Origin: Candidatus Iainarchaeum sp. | GTDB lineage: Archaea > Iainarchaeota > Iainarchaeia > Iainarchaeales > DTGL01 | Reading direction: 5' to 3' | Assembly (NCBI GenBank): GCA_017608575.1 | Contig: JAFCFP010000015.1 | Coordinates: forward strand, 1 to 22,682 | Length of the DNA stretch: 22,682 bases | Shown: piece by piece, positions 13,991 through 19,303 of the stretch | Layout of the letters: each line of letters starts with the position of its first letter | Numbering within the stretch: the first letter of the stretch is position 1 | Made by a program: the position numbers and the translations under genes | Notes under the pieces: generated by a model | Told to the model about the DNA's origin: nothing | Database searches by the model: none | Seen by the model: the letters and a program-made list of their open reading frames with translations, nothing else

Positions 13991-14628
13991 CAGATACCTC
14001 CTTTTTTCCTTTTTCTTCTTTTTAGTTTAATGTTTTCACGTACTCCTCTGAATTTCAGCGAGTCAAACTGCTTTGAATAATTGTAAAGCCATAGGAAAAC
14101 AATTGTTATTATTGCAAAGAGGGTGAAGTTTAGTATTACTTTTAAAAGTGGCGTTAACTGGAATTTAAGACCAATGCTATTAAAGAAGCCACTCCAATTA
14201 ACCATTTGCTGTTCGGGGTCGAGAAGATAAAATATTCCAAACACAATTATTGCAATGTAGGCAATCTCAATCAAAACCCTTGCAATTACTATTGGGTTTT
14301 CTTTTGGTGTTTTAAGTTTCCTTTTAACTGCGCTCTTGACGGTGTCTTTTGCCTTGCTGTGAATTTCATAGACGCGCGAGTTTTTTTTCTTTGAAGCGAA
14401 ATGGATTGATGCAAGAACAAAGGCAATTATTGCCATCAAAAGCAAAGGAACCGGGTCATTTGAAAACGTTATACTTTTCTCCGAAAGGCTTATTTTGAAA
14501 AAGGAAAAAAGTTCAACCAGGAAAAAAACAAGGAGAAGCACTTCTATTATTATTACCGCAATTGGAGCCTTTTGCTGGGAAATCGTTTTAATAAAGGAAC
14601 TGCCTTTTTTTGCTCTTTTTGATTGCAT
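13990..14628 (-). CDS. Hypothetical membrane protein, four predicted helices
   Basis: This 212-aa protein has hydrophobic segments at about residues 22-45 (PIAVIIIEVLLLVFFLVELF), 60-80 (PVPLLLMAIIAFVLASIHF), 114-137 (VLIEIAYIAIIVFGIFYLL) and 162-185 (VILNFTLFAIITIVFLWLY). Basic segments flank them (SKKKNSRVYEIHSKAKDTVK and the C-terminal KLKRRKRKK). A TATA-like box about 25 nt upstream suggests a leaderless mRNA. It is coupled to the 57-aa coiled-coil gene downstream. No family was recognised. The mobile element inserted just upstream of its promoter. Confidence 0.75.
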   Translation of the reverse strand: MQSKRAKKGSSFIKTISQQKAPIAVIIIEVLLLVFFLVELFSFFKISLSEKSITFSNDPVPLLLMAIIAFVLASIHFASKKKNSRVYEIHSKAKDTVKSAVKRKLKTPKENPIVIARVLIEIAYIAIIVFGIFYLLDPEQQMVNWSGFFNSIGLKFQLTPLLKVILNFTLFAIITIVFLWLYNYSKQFDSLKFRGVRENIKLKRRKRKKGGI

Positions 14629-14650
14629 GAAAAAAAATAGAACAAAGTTT

Positions 14651-14658
14651 TATTTAAA
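14651..14658 (-). promoter_or_regulatory. TATA-like box for the four-helix membrane protein gene
   Basis: On the minus strand TTTAAATA (14658 to 14651) sits about 26 nt before the ATG at 14628. The direct repeat flanking the mobile element begins only 5 bp upstream of the box, at the position expected for the BRE or activator sites. The core promoter is intact, but anything further upstream was replaced by element DNA. Confidence 0.55.
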
Positions 14659-14663
14659 GGTTA

Positions 14664-14671
14664 GGTTATTG
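14664..14671 (+). repeat. Left target-site duplication, GGTTATTG
   Basis: The 8-bp GGTTATTG immediately outside the left terminal inverted repeat is repeated in direct orientation immediately outside the right one (17572-17579). Including the preceding A, the direct match is 9 bp. This is the expected footprint of transposition. Confidence 0.85.
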
Positions 14672-14695
14672 TATTCTGTCAATTCTTCGGTTGAT
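14672..14695 (+). repeat. Left terminal inverted repeat
   Basis: This 24-bp sequence starts TATTCTGTCAATTC and is the exact reverse complement of 17548-17571. Its inner part, TCGGTTGATTTT (14687-14698), is repeated directly at 14723-14734. Such a subterminal copy could serve as a transposase-binding site. Confidence 0.9.
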
Positions 14696-14837
14696 TTTAT
14701 GATTTCTGGAATTTTGTCTAACTCGGTTGATTTTCCGCAAGAAAACGAATTAAAAGGGGTGAAGAAAGGAATAAAATAGTTTCAGGGATAAATAGGGGGA
14801 GATGGGCATACTTGGGTAAGGACAAGGTTTATTCGGG

Positions 14838-14984
14838 ATGTCGATTGCCACCCACCGCTCGCTACGGAAAATTATACTGTTTCTTTTTTTCTTGTATATC
14901 GCTTATGCCCTTTATGATAGCGGTCAAGAATTAAGTGCAGTAATTGCTTTTATTATTGAGGCCTATCTTTCGTGGAAAATCTAA
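14838..14984 (+). CDS. Small putative membrane protein (48 aa) in the mobile element
   Basis: ATG at 14838 opens a 48-aa frame, MSIATHRSLRKIILFLFFLY then IAYALYDSGQELSAVIAFII, ending SWKI and TAA. A basic N-terminus followed by two hydrophobic stretches suggests a hairpin membrane protein. It overlaps the next ORF (GTG at 14972) by 13 nt. The start context is weak, with GGG just before the ATG. The region 14696-14837 to its left has only the subterminal repeat and no recognisable gene. No family was recognised, and it could be a relic. Confidence 0.35.
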   Translation: MSIATHRSLRKIILFLFFLYIAYALYDSGQELSAVIAFIIEAYLSWKI

Positions 14985-15178
14985 AGAGCTTACACAAATT
15001 CAATGAAATTGTAAATCTATTACTTGTAAGTTTTTGTGCAATTGTAGGCGCAATTTGTGTGATTGTAGGTATTTTGCTTTTCCTTGCAAGCATTTTTAAT
15101 ATTATTAATTACTCGGAATTGGCTTTTCAAAATTTAGTGTTTTTGGCATTGTTGAAATGGAAAGTCCTTTGCATTTGA
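14972..15178 (+). CDS. Small putative membrane protein (68 aa) in the mobile element
   Basis: The frame starts at GTG 14972 with MENLKSLHKFNEIVNLLLVS, followed by a long hydrophobic run (VGAICVIVGILLFLASIF). It ends shortly after a second hydrophobic segment. Another frame continues with a further hydrophobic helix from 15109, so this may be the first part of a frameshifted membrane protein. No family was recognised. A GTG start and the lack of a clear ribosome-binding site keep confidence low. Confidence 0.4.
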   Translation: MENLKSLHKFNEIVNLLLVSFCAIVGAICVIVGILLFLASIFNIINYSELAFQNLVFLALLKWKVLCI

Positions 15179-15315
15179 TGGGGTTTGACATTGTGTTAAT
15201 ACTAATTTCACTTATTTTTTACAAAAGCCCTAAAGAGCATAAAGAAGTGCCAATTTTTGTGAGTGGCAATACTATTACAAGAAATGCTATGGGTTCAAGA
15301 AGTTCAAAACCCTGA
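15157..15315 (+). CDS. Small putative membrane protein (52 aa), possible frameshifted continuation
   Basis: ATG at 15157 gives MESPLHLMGFDIVLILISLI and FYKSPKEHKEVPIFVSGNT before TGA. The same frame is open back to 15109 (LLGIGFSKFSVFGIV), matching the hydrophobic region where the preceding 68-aa ORF ends. Either this is a separate tiny overlapping gene or a single gene was broken by an indel near 15110-15160. Its 3' end runs 12 bp into the transposase remnant on the opposite strand. Confidence 0.3.
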   Translation: MESPLHLMGFDIVLILISLIFYKSPKEHKEVPIFVSGNTITRNAMGSRSSKP

Positions 15316-15753
15316 CTTCTTTATTAGCCCTATCCGCTTATTCCCTCCTAACCCTAACTCGATTCCTGCTTTTTGGCTGGGCGTTGCTCCGTTCAGGGCT
15401 TGGTTGGGACGCACGAAATTGCAGTATGTCTGGAAGTCTTTGACGTGGTAGTTCAAACTCTTGTTGTCCGCAAGCCCTCGCATTACTTTTATCCTTTCCT
15501 TTTGTGTTCCGTGATGCCAATACTCGACTGCCTTGATGTGCTTGCACTCCAAGTGTCTGTAATGGTAATCGGGGCAAGTGCAAACCCACTTATCATAATT
15601 CTCTATTATTCAATACTTTCTTCCCTTGACAAACTGCGAGGGAACAACAAAAACACTCTCCTGCTTCACTCTCGGCTTAAAACCCTGTTCAATATAAACC
15701 TTTCCCCTCTCCGTTCTGAAAAGAGAATAAAACCAACTTAAATCAAAATTCAT
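15304..15753 (-). pseudogene. SWIM-finger DDE transposase remnant, internally deleted
   Basis: Reading leftward from ATG at 15753 (GGTGA upstream), the frame runs MNFDLSWFYSLFRTERGKVY and reaches an in-frame TGA at 15612-15610. It continues in the same frame with WVCTCPDYHYRHLECKHIKAV, a SWIM zinc finger. A typical transposase C-terminus follows at once (FQTYCNFVRPNQALNGATPS, then KAGIELGLGGNK and LIKKSGF). In intact archaeal relatives (IS6-like DDE transposases) a catalytic domain of roughly 200 residues separates these two parts, and here it is missing. So the gene has both a large internal deletion and a nonsense codon. It probably represents the element's former transposase. Confidence 0.8.
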
Positions 15754-15767
15754 TTCAAATCACCTAC

Positions 15768-15840
15768 TACTTTACTACACATGCTGCTACAGAAAAGTTT
15801 AAATACTTTACTACAATACTACATAGTGGTGATGTAGTAT
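15768..15840 (+). promoter_or_regulatory. Repeat-rich operator/promoter of the ribbon-helix-helix gene
   Basis: A TATA-like TTTAAATA (15798-15805) is flanked by two perfect 12-bp direct repeats, TACTTTACTACA (15768-15779 and 15804-15815). A perfect 9-bp inverted repeat, ATACTACAT and ATGTAGTAT (15816-15824, 15832-15840), then covers the expected transcription start and runs into the start codon. ACTAC or its complement occurs repeatedly through the interval. This arrangement suits autorepression by the small DNA-binding protein encoded next. It also lies between the divergent transposase remnant and the cargo genes. Confidence 0.6.
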
Positions 15841-15973
15841 GGAACGCAGGGTTTATAGCGTGAGAGTGAACACAGAAATATGGAAAAAAGCCAAAAAATT
15901 CGCAATAGACCATGATTTAACCATTGGGCAACTTGTTGAAAGTGCTTTGATTCATGAGCTTCAGCGAAAGTAA
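15839..15973 (+). CDS. Ribbon-helix-helix DNA-binding protein (44 aa)
   Basis: ATG at 15839 gives MERRVYSVRVNTEIWKKAKK, then FAIDHDLTIGQLVESALIHE and LQRK. This is a minimal ribbon-helix-helix (CopG/Arc-type) pattern: a short beta strand (RVYSVRV), helix A (EIWKKAKKFAIDHD), a turn at T-I-G and helix B (QLVESALIHELQ). Such proteins dimerise and bind short repeated operators. The tandem and inverted ACTAC-type repeats just upstream, overlapping the start codon, are a likely self-operator. It is probably a regulator of the element's 380-aa and 107-aa genes. Plasmid copy-control proteins and antitoxins share this fold. Confidence 0.75.
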   Translation: MERRVYSVRVNTEIWKKAKKFAIDHDLTIGQLVESALIHELQRK

Positions 15974-16031
15974 TTTAAAGAGTTTGCCCCTAATACAACG
16001 AGGGTAAAATAACCTCATCGGAGGAGTTTTA

Positions 16032-17174
16032 ATGGAATTAGAATGGATTGCAGAAGATTATACTGATACTCTCGGTCATGCGACCAAATTAAAGCTTGAT
16101 GGCATTACAACCGTTTCACCCCAACATTCACACACATCGAGAGACTTGGAAATTGCCTCTCGTGTGGGAAAGAGCGTAGGCTTTCCAAAGGACAGAATAG
16201 TGGTAGTGGGGGAATCGCTTGCCCACCAAACTTTTAGTGGAGTAGGGCATAGGAACTCTATTACAGAATCTTTAACAAGACGGTTGGAATCAAAAAAGGT
16301 GGAGGGGCGTATTAACCTCGTTTATACGAGAATACCAAAATCGTATACTGTTGGAGATAACATTATCCAAGTAAGGGGCATTGATGATTTGCAGGTTTCA
16401 GCCCTTGTTGGAGTTCAGTTAGAGGCAGATGCATCAGCGATAATTCCTCCCTTGCCCACAGGCATCCAAAACAAAAAAATATTTGATTTAGTAATGGAAA
16501 GAACAAAGGTTGAACTCCAAACATTCAAGAAAAAGAAAGACATAATCGGCTATATTCCCACAACGGATGACTTGACTTTAGTAGCCAAAATGATTAAGGC
16601 ATACATTGCACAGGGCATTAGGTTCTTTGCTGTAGATTTCTCCAGTTCACCACTAAACAGGTGGCTAATAAGAACTGTCGTTGGCAGAATACGAGATGAA
16701 TTGAAGATTAAAGGCAAGGTTGGGGAGAAAGCCGATAAGTATTATTATATTCATATTTTCAATATTTCCTCAAATAAAAAATCTGCACAAGCAGTAGCTC
16801 CAATAACAGACCTCTTAACTCATGCTTACGGGGTGGATAGCACAAGCGGAGTAATTTGGGGAGGGGGAAAACTCGTAAAAGAAAAACTACGATATTACAA
16901 CATCCAAGACTATGGAGCATACAGGCTTGATGGATTAAAAAAGAGCAGAATTCGTTGCCCTGAAACATTGTTAGAAGGAAATGCTTTGCAGGTATACGAA
17001 AAGTTAAGGGTGAAAAGACTTGCAGATTATTCTGCCGAATGCAAAATCATCACAGAAAGGATACCTGAAAGCAACACAGTAAAAAACTATGCAAACTATC
17101 TCGTTTCAAAAGAAAGAGTAAAAAACGAAACAAAGAAAGTTCTAATGGACATCAAAGAGATAAAAGCAATATAA
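16032..17174 (+). CDS. Unrecognised 380-aa protein, main cargo gene of the mobile element
   Basis: The gene has a strong Shine-Dalgarno, GGAGGAG, 5 nt before ATG 16032. No family was recognised with confidence. Visible features are an early TVSPQHSHTSRDLEIASRVG stretch, DRIVVVGES, a GVQLEADASAIIPPLPTG segment, and then alternating strand-helix units (IIGYIPTTDDLTLVAKMI, FFAVDFSSSP, YYYIHIFNISSNKK) before AYGVDSTSGVIWGGGK. The alternation, with acidic residues at strand ends, would suit a TIM-barrel enzyme, possibly a very distant relative of tRNA-guanine transglycosylases, but that is a guess. No signal peptide or membrane segment is seen. It is an intact, full-length gene beside decayed ones, which suggests it is maintained. 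Confidence 0.75.
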   Translation: MELEWIAEDYTDTLGHATKLKLDGITTVSPQHSHTSRDLEIASRVGKSVGFPKDRIVVVGESLAHQTFSGVGHRNSITESLTRRLESKKVEGRINLVYTRIPKSYTVGDNIIQVRGIDDLQVSALVGVQLEADASAIIPPLPTGIQNKKIFDLVMERTKVELQTFKKKKDIIGYIPTTDDLTLVAKMIKAYIAQGIRFFAVDFSSSPLNRWLIRTVVGRIRDELKIKGKVGEKADKYYYIHIFNISSNKKSAQAVAPITDLLTHAYGVDSTSGVIWGGGKLVKEKLRYYNIQDYGAYRLDGLKKSRIRCPETLLEGNALQVYEKLRVKRLADYSAECKIITERIPESNTVKNYANYLVSKERVKNETKKVLMDIKEIKAI

Positions 17175-17189
17175 CTTGATTGAGATTAT

Positions 17190-17513
17190 ATGTCTAAAGA
17201 GGAAGAACTCGGAGAAATAATTGAAAGGGTAGCATTAGGCGATTTAAGTCCTCCTACTCAAGATTTGGAAAAGGCACTACATGCTTTATCCCCAAGTTAT
17301 GAAACTAACAAAGAACTTATTGAAACAATAAAATTTGAAATCCAAAAGCGACAGACAGTTGCTACTATTAAAGAAATGGAAAAATCAAATAGGCAAATGA
17401 ACCAATCTGTTCGTTGGCAAAAGTGGATGGTAATATTAACAGGAGTATTAGCAATAGCAACCTTTACATTGGCAATATTGACCTTCTTTAAGTCTCCTTG
17501 CACTCTCCCTTAA
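17190..17513 (+). CDS. Small tail-anchored membrane protein (107 aa) in the mobile element
   Basis: The sequence is soluble and charged for about 75 residues (MSKEEELGEIIERVALGDLS, a helical KELIETIKFEIQKRQ part and KEMEKSNRQMNQ). It ends in a single hydrophobic helix, WMVILTGVLAIATFTLAILT, with a very short C-terminal tail. That layout fits a tail-anchored membrane protein with a coiled-coil or dimerisation region. It lies 15 nt after the 380-aa gene and is probably co-transcribed with it. The stop is 34 nt from the right terminal inverted repeat. No family was recognised. Confidence 0.65.
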   Translation: MSKEEELGEIIERVALGDLSPPTQDLEKALHALSPSYETNKELIETIKFEIQKRQTVATIKEMEKSNRQMNQSVRWQKWMVILTGVLAIATFTLAILTFFKSPCTLP

Positions 17514-17547
17514 CGCAAAAAAGCAACTGCCCCTTGACAACCCAAAC

Positions 17548-17571
17548 ATCAACCGAAGAATTGACAGAATA
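17548..17571 (-). repeat. Right terminal inverted repeat
   Basis: This is the exact 24-bp reverse complement of 14672-14695, ending ...GACAGAATA at the outer edge. It follows the 107-aa gene directly. Beyond the 24 bp the two ends of the element diverge. Confidence 0.9.
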
Positions 17572-17579
17572 GGTTATTG
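17572..17579 (+). repeat. Right target-site duplication, GGTTATTG
   Basis: This is a direct copy of 14664-14671, abutting the right terminal inverted repeat. The host gene on the minus strand ends with TAA only 5 bp further on, so the insertion left that coding sequence intact. Confidence 0.85.
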
Positions 17580-17583
17580 GTTG

Positions 17584-18006
17584 TTATTCCACTTCAAGGC
17601 CAAACTCTTTGTCAATTTTTTTGGCGGTTTCTTCCATTTTTTTGAATATTCTCTCAATATCTTCCTCTACTTCGCAAATCGTCCTGAAAAGGCTCTTGGA
17701 GCGCGGAAGATAATAGCGGCCATCTCTTACAATAAGGCCTGATCTTAGGAGATTGTTTAAGTGATTGATTACTGCTCCACGGCTCATTTTAACCTTGTGT
17801 GAAAGCTCTGTTGAAGTCAATGGCTTGTCTTTTTCAGCGGCTTTGACTATTTCCCTGAATATTGCTGATGCTGTTTTTTCCTTGTCAATATTCTCAAAAA
17901 AACCAAGGCTTTGGCAAATCCATTCAAGTTCTCGGTCTATGTCACATTCAAATGGTCTTTCAACCCGCCTAATTGTAATCCTAAAAGAAGATCTGCCCAT
18001 TGCCAT
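17584..18006 (-). CDS. Winged-helix transcriptional regulator
   Basis: This 140-aa protein has an N-terminal region (FRITIRRVERPFECDIDREL) and a winged helix-turn-helix at residues ~65-98: PLTSTELSHKVKMSRGAVIN as the helix-turn-helix, HLNNLLRSGLIVRDGRYYLP as the wing. A C-terminal helical segment (FRTICEVEEDIERIFKKMEE) probably dimerises. It resembles ArsR/MarR-like archaeal regulators, but no subfamily was recognised. A TATA-like box about 24 nt upstream suggests a leaderless mRNA. It is divergent from bud32. The mobile element begins just beyond its stop codon. Confidence 0.8.
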   Translation of the reverse strand: MAMGRSSFRITIRRVERPFECDIDRELEWICQSLGFFENIDKEKTASAIFREIVKAAEKDKPLTSTELSHKVKMSRGAVINHLNNLLRSGLIVRDGRYYLPRSKSLFRTICEVEEDIERIFKKMEETAKKIDKEFGLEVE

Positions 18007-18025
18007 ACAGAAAAGTAGTCCTGAA

Positions 18026-18034
18026 AAATTTAAA
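18026..18034 (-). promoter_or_regulatory. TATA-like box for the winged-helix regulator
   Basis: TTTAAATTT on the minus strand is centred about 24 nt from the ATG at 18006, the usual archaeal spacing for a leaderless transcript. The 81-bp divergent interval also holds TTAAATAA at 18065-18072, upstream of bud32. Both promoters are therefore close together and could be co-regulated. Confidence 0.45.
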
Positions 18035-18087
18035 AAAGTTTTGATTAAGAAATATTAGAAATGATTAAATAATTTAGTCGTGATTTT

Positions 18088-18687
18088 TTGGGGACACTTA
18101 TTTACAAGGGCGCTGAGGCAGAGGTTTTTAAAACTGTTTTTCTCGGCCTAAAAGCAATTGAAAAAAGGCGGATTTCGAAGAATTACCGTTGTCCTGAACT
18201 CGACTTGCAAATAAGGAACCAAAGAACCAAGCTTGAAGCAGGGCTCTTGGTTTCAACCAAAAAAGCAGGTGTCAGAGCGCCTGCAGTGCTTGGAATTGAC
18301 TGGCAAAAAAAGGCAATTTTTATGGAATTCGTTGAAGGCACAAAAGCCCGCGACTTAAAAAAAACAGGCAATGAATGGATTGCCATTGGCAAAAAAATCG
18401 CAAAGCTTCATTCAAACGGGATAATCCACGGAGACCTCACCACAAGGAATATCATTATCACCCCTAAAAAAAACATTGCCTTTGTTGACTTTGGACTGGG
18501 TTTCTATTCCAAAAAAACAGAAGACCAAGCATTTGACCTTCTCAACCTTAAAAAAATCCTTCTTGCGGAGGACAACTCCGGTCAAAAAAAATGGAACAAA
18601 ATACTGCAAGGCTACAAGCAATACCAAAAAGCCGGAAGCGTAATTTCGCGCCTAAAAGAAGCAGAAAAACGCGGAAGGTACACATAA
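18088..18687 (+). CDS. bud32: KEOPS kinase/ATPase subunit Bud32
   Basis: This 199-aa minimal protein kinase-like ATPase partners Kae1 in the t6A-forming KEOPS complex. The features are GAEAEVF (ATP loop), Lys22, Glu50 (RTKLEAG), MEFVEG (hinge), HGDLTTRN (catalytic Asp116, Asn121) and DFG (Asp134), with no activation-segment lobe, as usual for Bud32. The start is TTG at 18088, chosen because it gives the normal family N-terminus and no ATG is available. The protein ends with a basic RLKEAEKRGRYT tail that resembles the Bud32 C-terminus. It is separate from Kae1, and the mobile element lies in the DNA between the two genes. Confidence 0.95.
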   Translation: MGTLIYKGAEAEVFKTVFLGLKAIEKRRISKNYRCPELDLQIRNQRTKLEAGLLVSTKKAGVRAPAVLGIDWQKKAIFMEFVEGTKARDLKKTGNEWIAIGKKIAKLHSNGIIHGDLTTRNIIITPKKNIAFVDFGLGFYSKKTEDQAFDLLNLKKILLAEDNSGQKKWNKILQGYKQYQKAGSVISRLKEAEKRGRYT

Positions 18688-18778
18688 ACCTATTTAAAGC
18701 TTTGGGTGGAAAGTTATTAGTACGTTTTTTGCATTATAAGTCTTTTTTGCACCGTTAGGGCACAAAGGACGTGTTTTT

Positions 18779-19303
18779 ATGGCAAAGGAAGAAAAAGAAA
18801 AAAATGCATTGGAAAAGCCAAAAGAAAAGCAACAAGATCCAGCGAAAAAAACCAAAGAACCAGCCAAAAAGAAACCCAACTCCAAAAGGGCAAAACACAC
18901 CGGAAAACCTAGCTTGGAATGGGTTGAATACTCCAAAGAGGAAGCCATTGAAATCGTAAAAAAGCTTGCAAACGAAGGCCATTCAAAGAGTGAAATTGGA
19001 ATGATTCTAAGAGACCAGTATGGCATTCCAAAATTTTCAGCCCTAACCGGAATGAAGATATCACAAGCATTAAGAGAAGCCAATATAAAGGAAGAAATTC
19101 CAGAGGACCTGCTGAACCTTATAAAGAAAAGCGTTAAAATAAAGGAACACTTAGCAAAAAACCAAAAGGATTTCACCTGCAAAAGAGGCTATGAATTAAC
19201 CCTTTCAAAAATAAGAAGGCTTGTTTCATATTATAAAAGCGAGGGAATACTGCCGCCTGAATGGCGTTTCACTGATGAAACAGCAAAGCTTTTGGTGAAG
19301 TAA
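18779..19303 (+). CDS. rps15: 30S ribosomal protein S15 with charged N-terminal extension
   Basis: The S15 core begins at about residue 35 (AKHTGKPSLEWVEYSKEE). It continues with GHSKSEIGMILRDQYGIP and LKRRK-type helices, ending SKIRRLVSYYKSEGILPPEW. The first ~35 residues are mostly Lys, Glu and Pro (KEEKEKNALEKPKEKQQDPA, KKTKEPAKKKP), longer than in most archaeal S15 proteins (about 150 aa; this is 174). S15 binds 16S rRNA early in assembly. A TATA-like TATTTAAAG lies near 18691 and another candidate, ATTATAAG, near 18734. The 41-aa ORF follows with no gap. Confidence 0.96.
   Translation: MAKEEKEKNALEKPKEKQQDPAKKTKEPAKKKPNSKRAKHTGKPSLEWVEYSKEEAIEIVKKLANEGHSKSEIGMILRDQYGIPKFSALTGMKISQALREANIKEEIPEDLLNLIKKSVKIKEHLAKNQKDFTCKRGYELTLSKIRRLVSYYKSEGILPPEWRFTDETAKLLVK

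Larger units (their letters stand above)
14672..17571. mobile_element. 2.9-kb transposon-like element with 24-bp TIRs and 8-bp TSD
   Basis: Perfect 24-bp inverted repeats form the two ends (14672-14695 and 17548-17571), and GGTTATTG is duplicated outside them. The interior differs in character from the surroundings: three tiny overlapping membrane ORFs, a broken SWIM-finger DDE transposase, a 44-aa ribbon-helix-helix gene, a 380-aa unknown protein and a 107-aa tail-anchored protein. Outside the ends, host genes resume cleanly: the stop of the winged-helix gene lies 5 bp beyond the right duplication and a promoter box lies 5 bp beyond the left one. No intact transposase is present, so movement would have to be in trans. 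The 8-bp duplication fits IS6-like chemistry, but the family assignment is inference. Confidence 0.85.

Noticed and set aside
14495..14779. Plus-strand 94-codon ORF crossing the left transposon end
   Set aside because: It is mostly antisense to the four-helix membrane protein gene and runs through the TIR; the residue pattern and codon use do not look coding.
14672..14780. Minus-strand reading KSTELDKIPEIIKSTEELTE through the left end, looking like a gene C-terminus
   Set aside because: It has no start codon, and the same bases form a perfect inverted repeat with the right end. The apparent peptide repeat reflects the TIR and its subterminal copy.
14687..15815. Two pairs of 12-bp direct repeats, each spaced by 36 bp, considered as a CRISPR or phase-variation array
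   Set aside because: Each repeat occurs only twice, the two sequences are unrelated, and they lie in a subterminal end and an operator. The equal spacing appears coincidental.
16032..17174. Naming the 380-aa protein a DpdA/tRNA-guanine transglycosylase
   Set aside because: Only a vague strand-helix rhythm and loose motif resemblance support it, and the diagnostic catalytic and zinc motifs were not located.
17510..17580. Frame reading QLPLDNPNINRRIDRIGYW past the stop of the 107-aa gene
   Set aside because: It lacks a start and depends on the TIR sequence and on DNA antisense to the winged-helix gene. It is more simply the element end.
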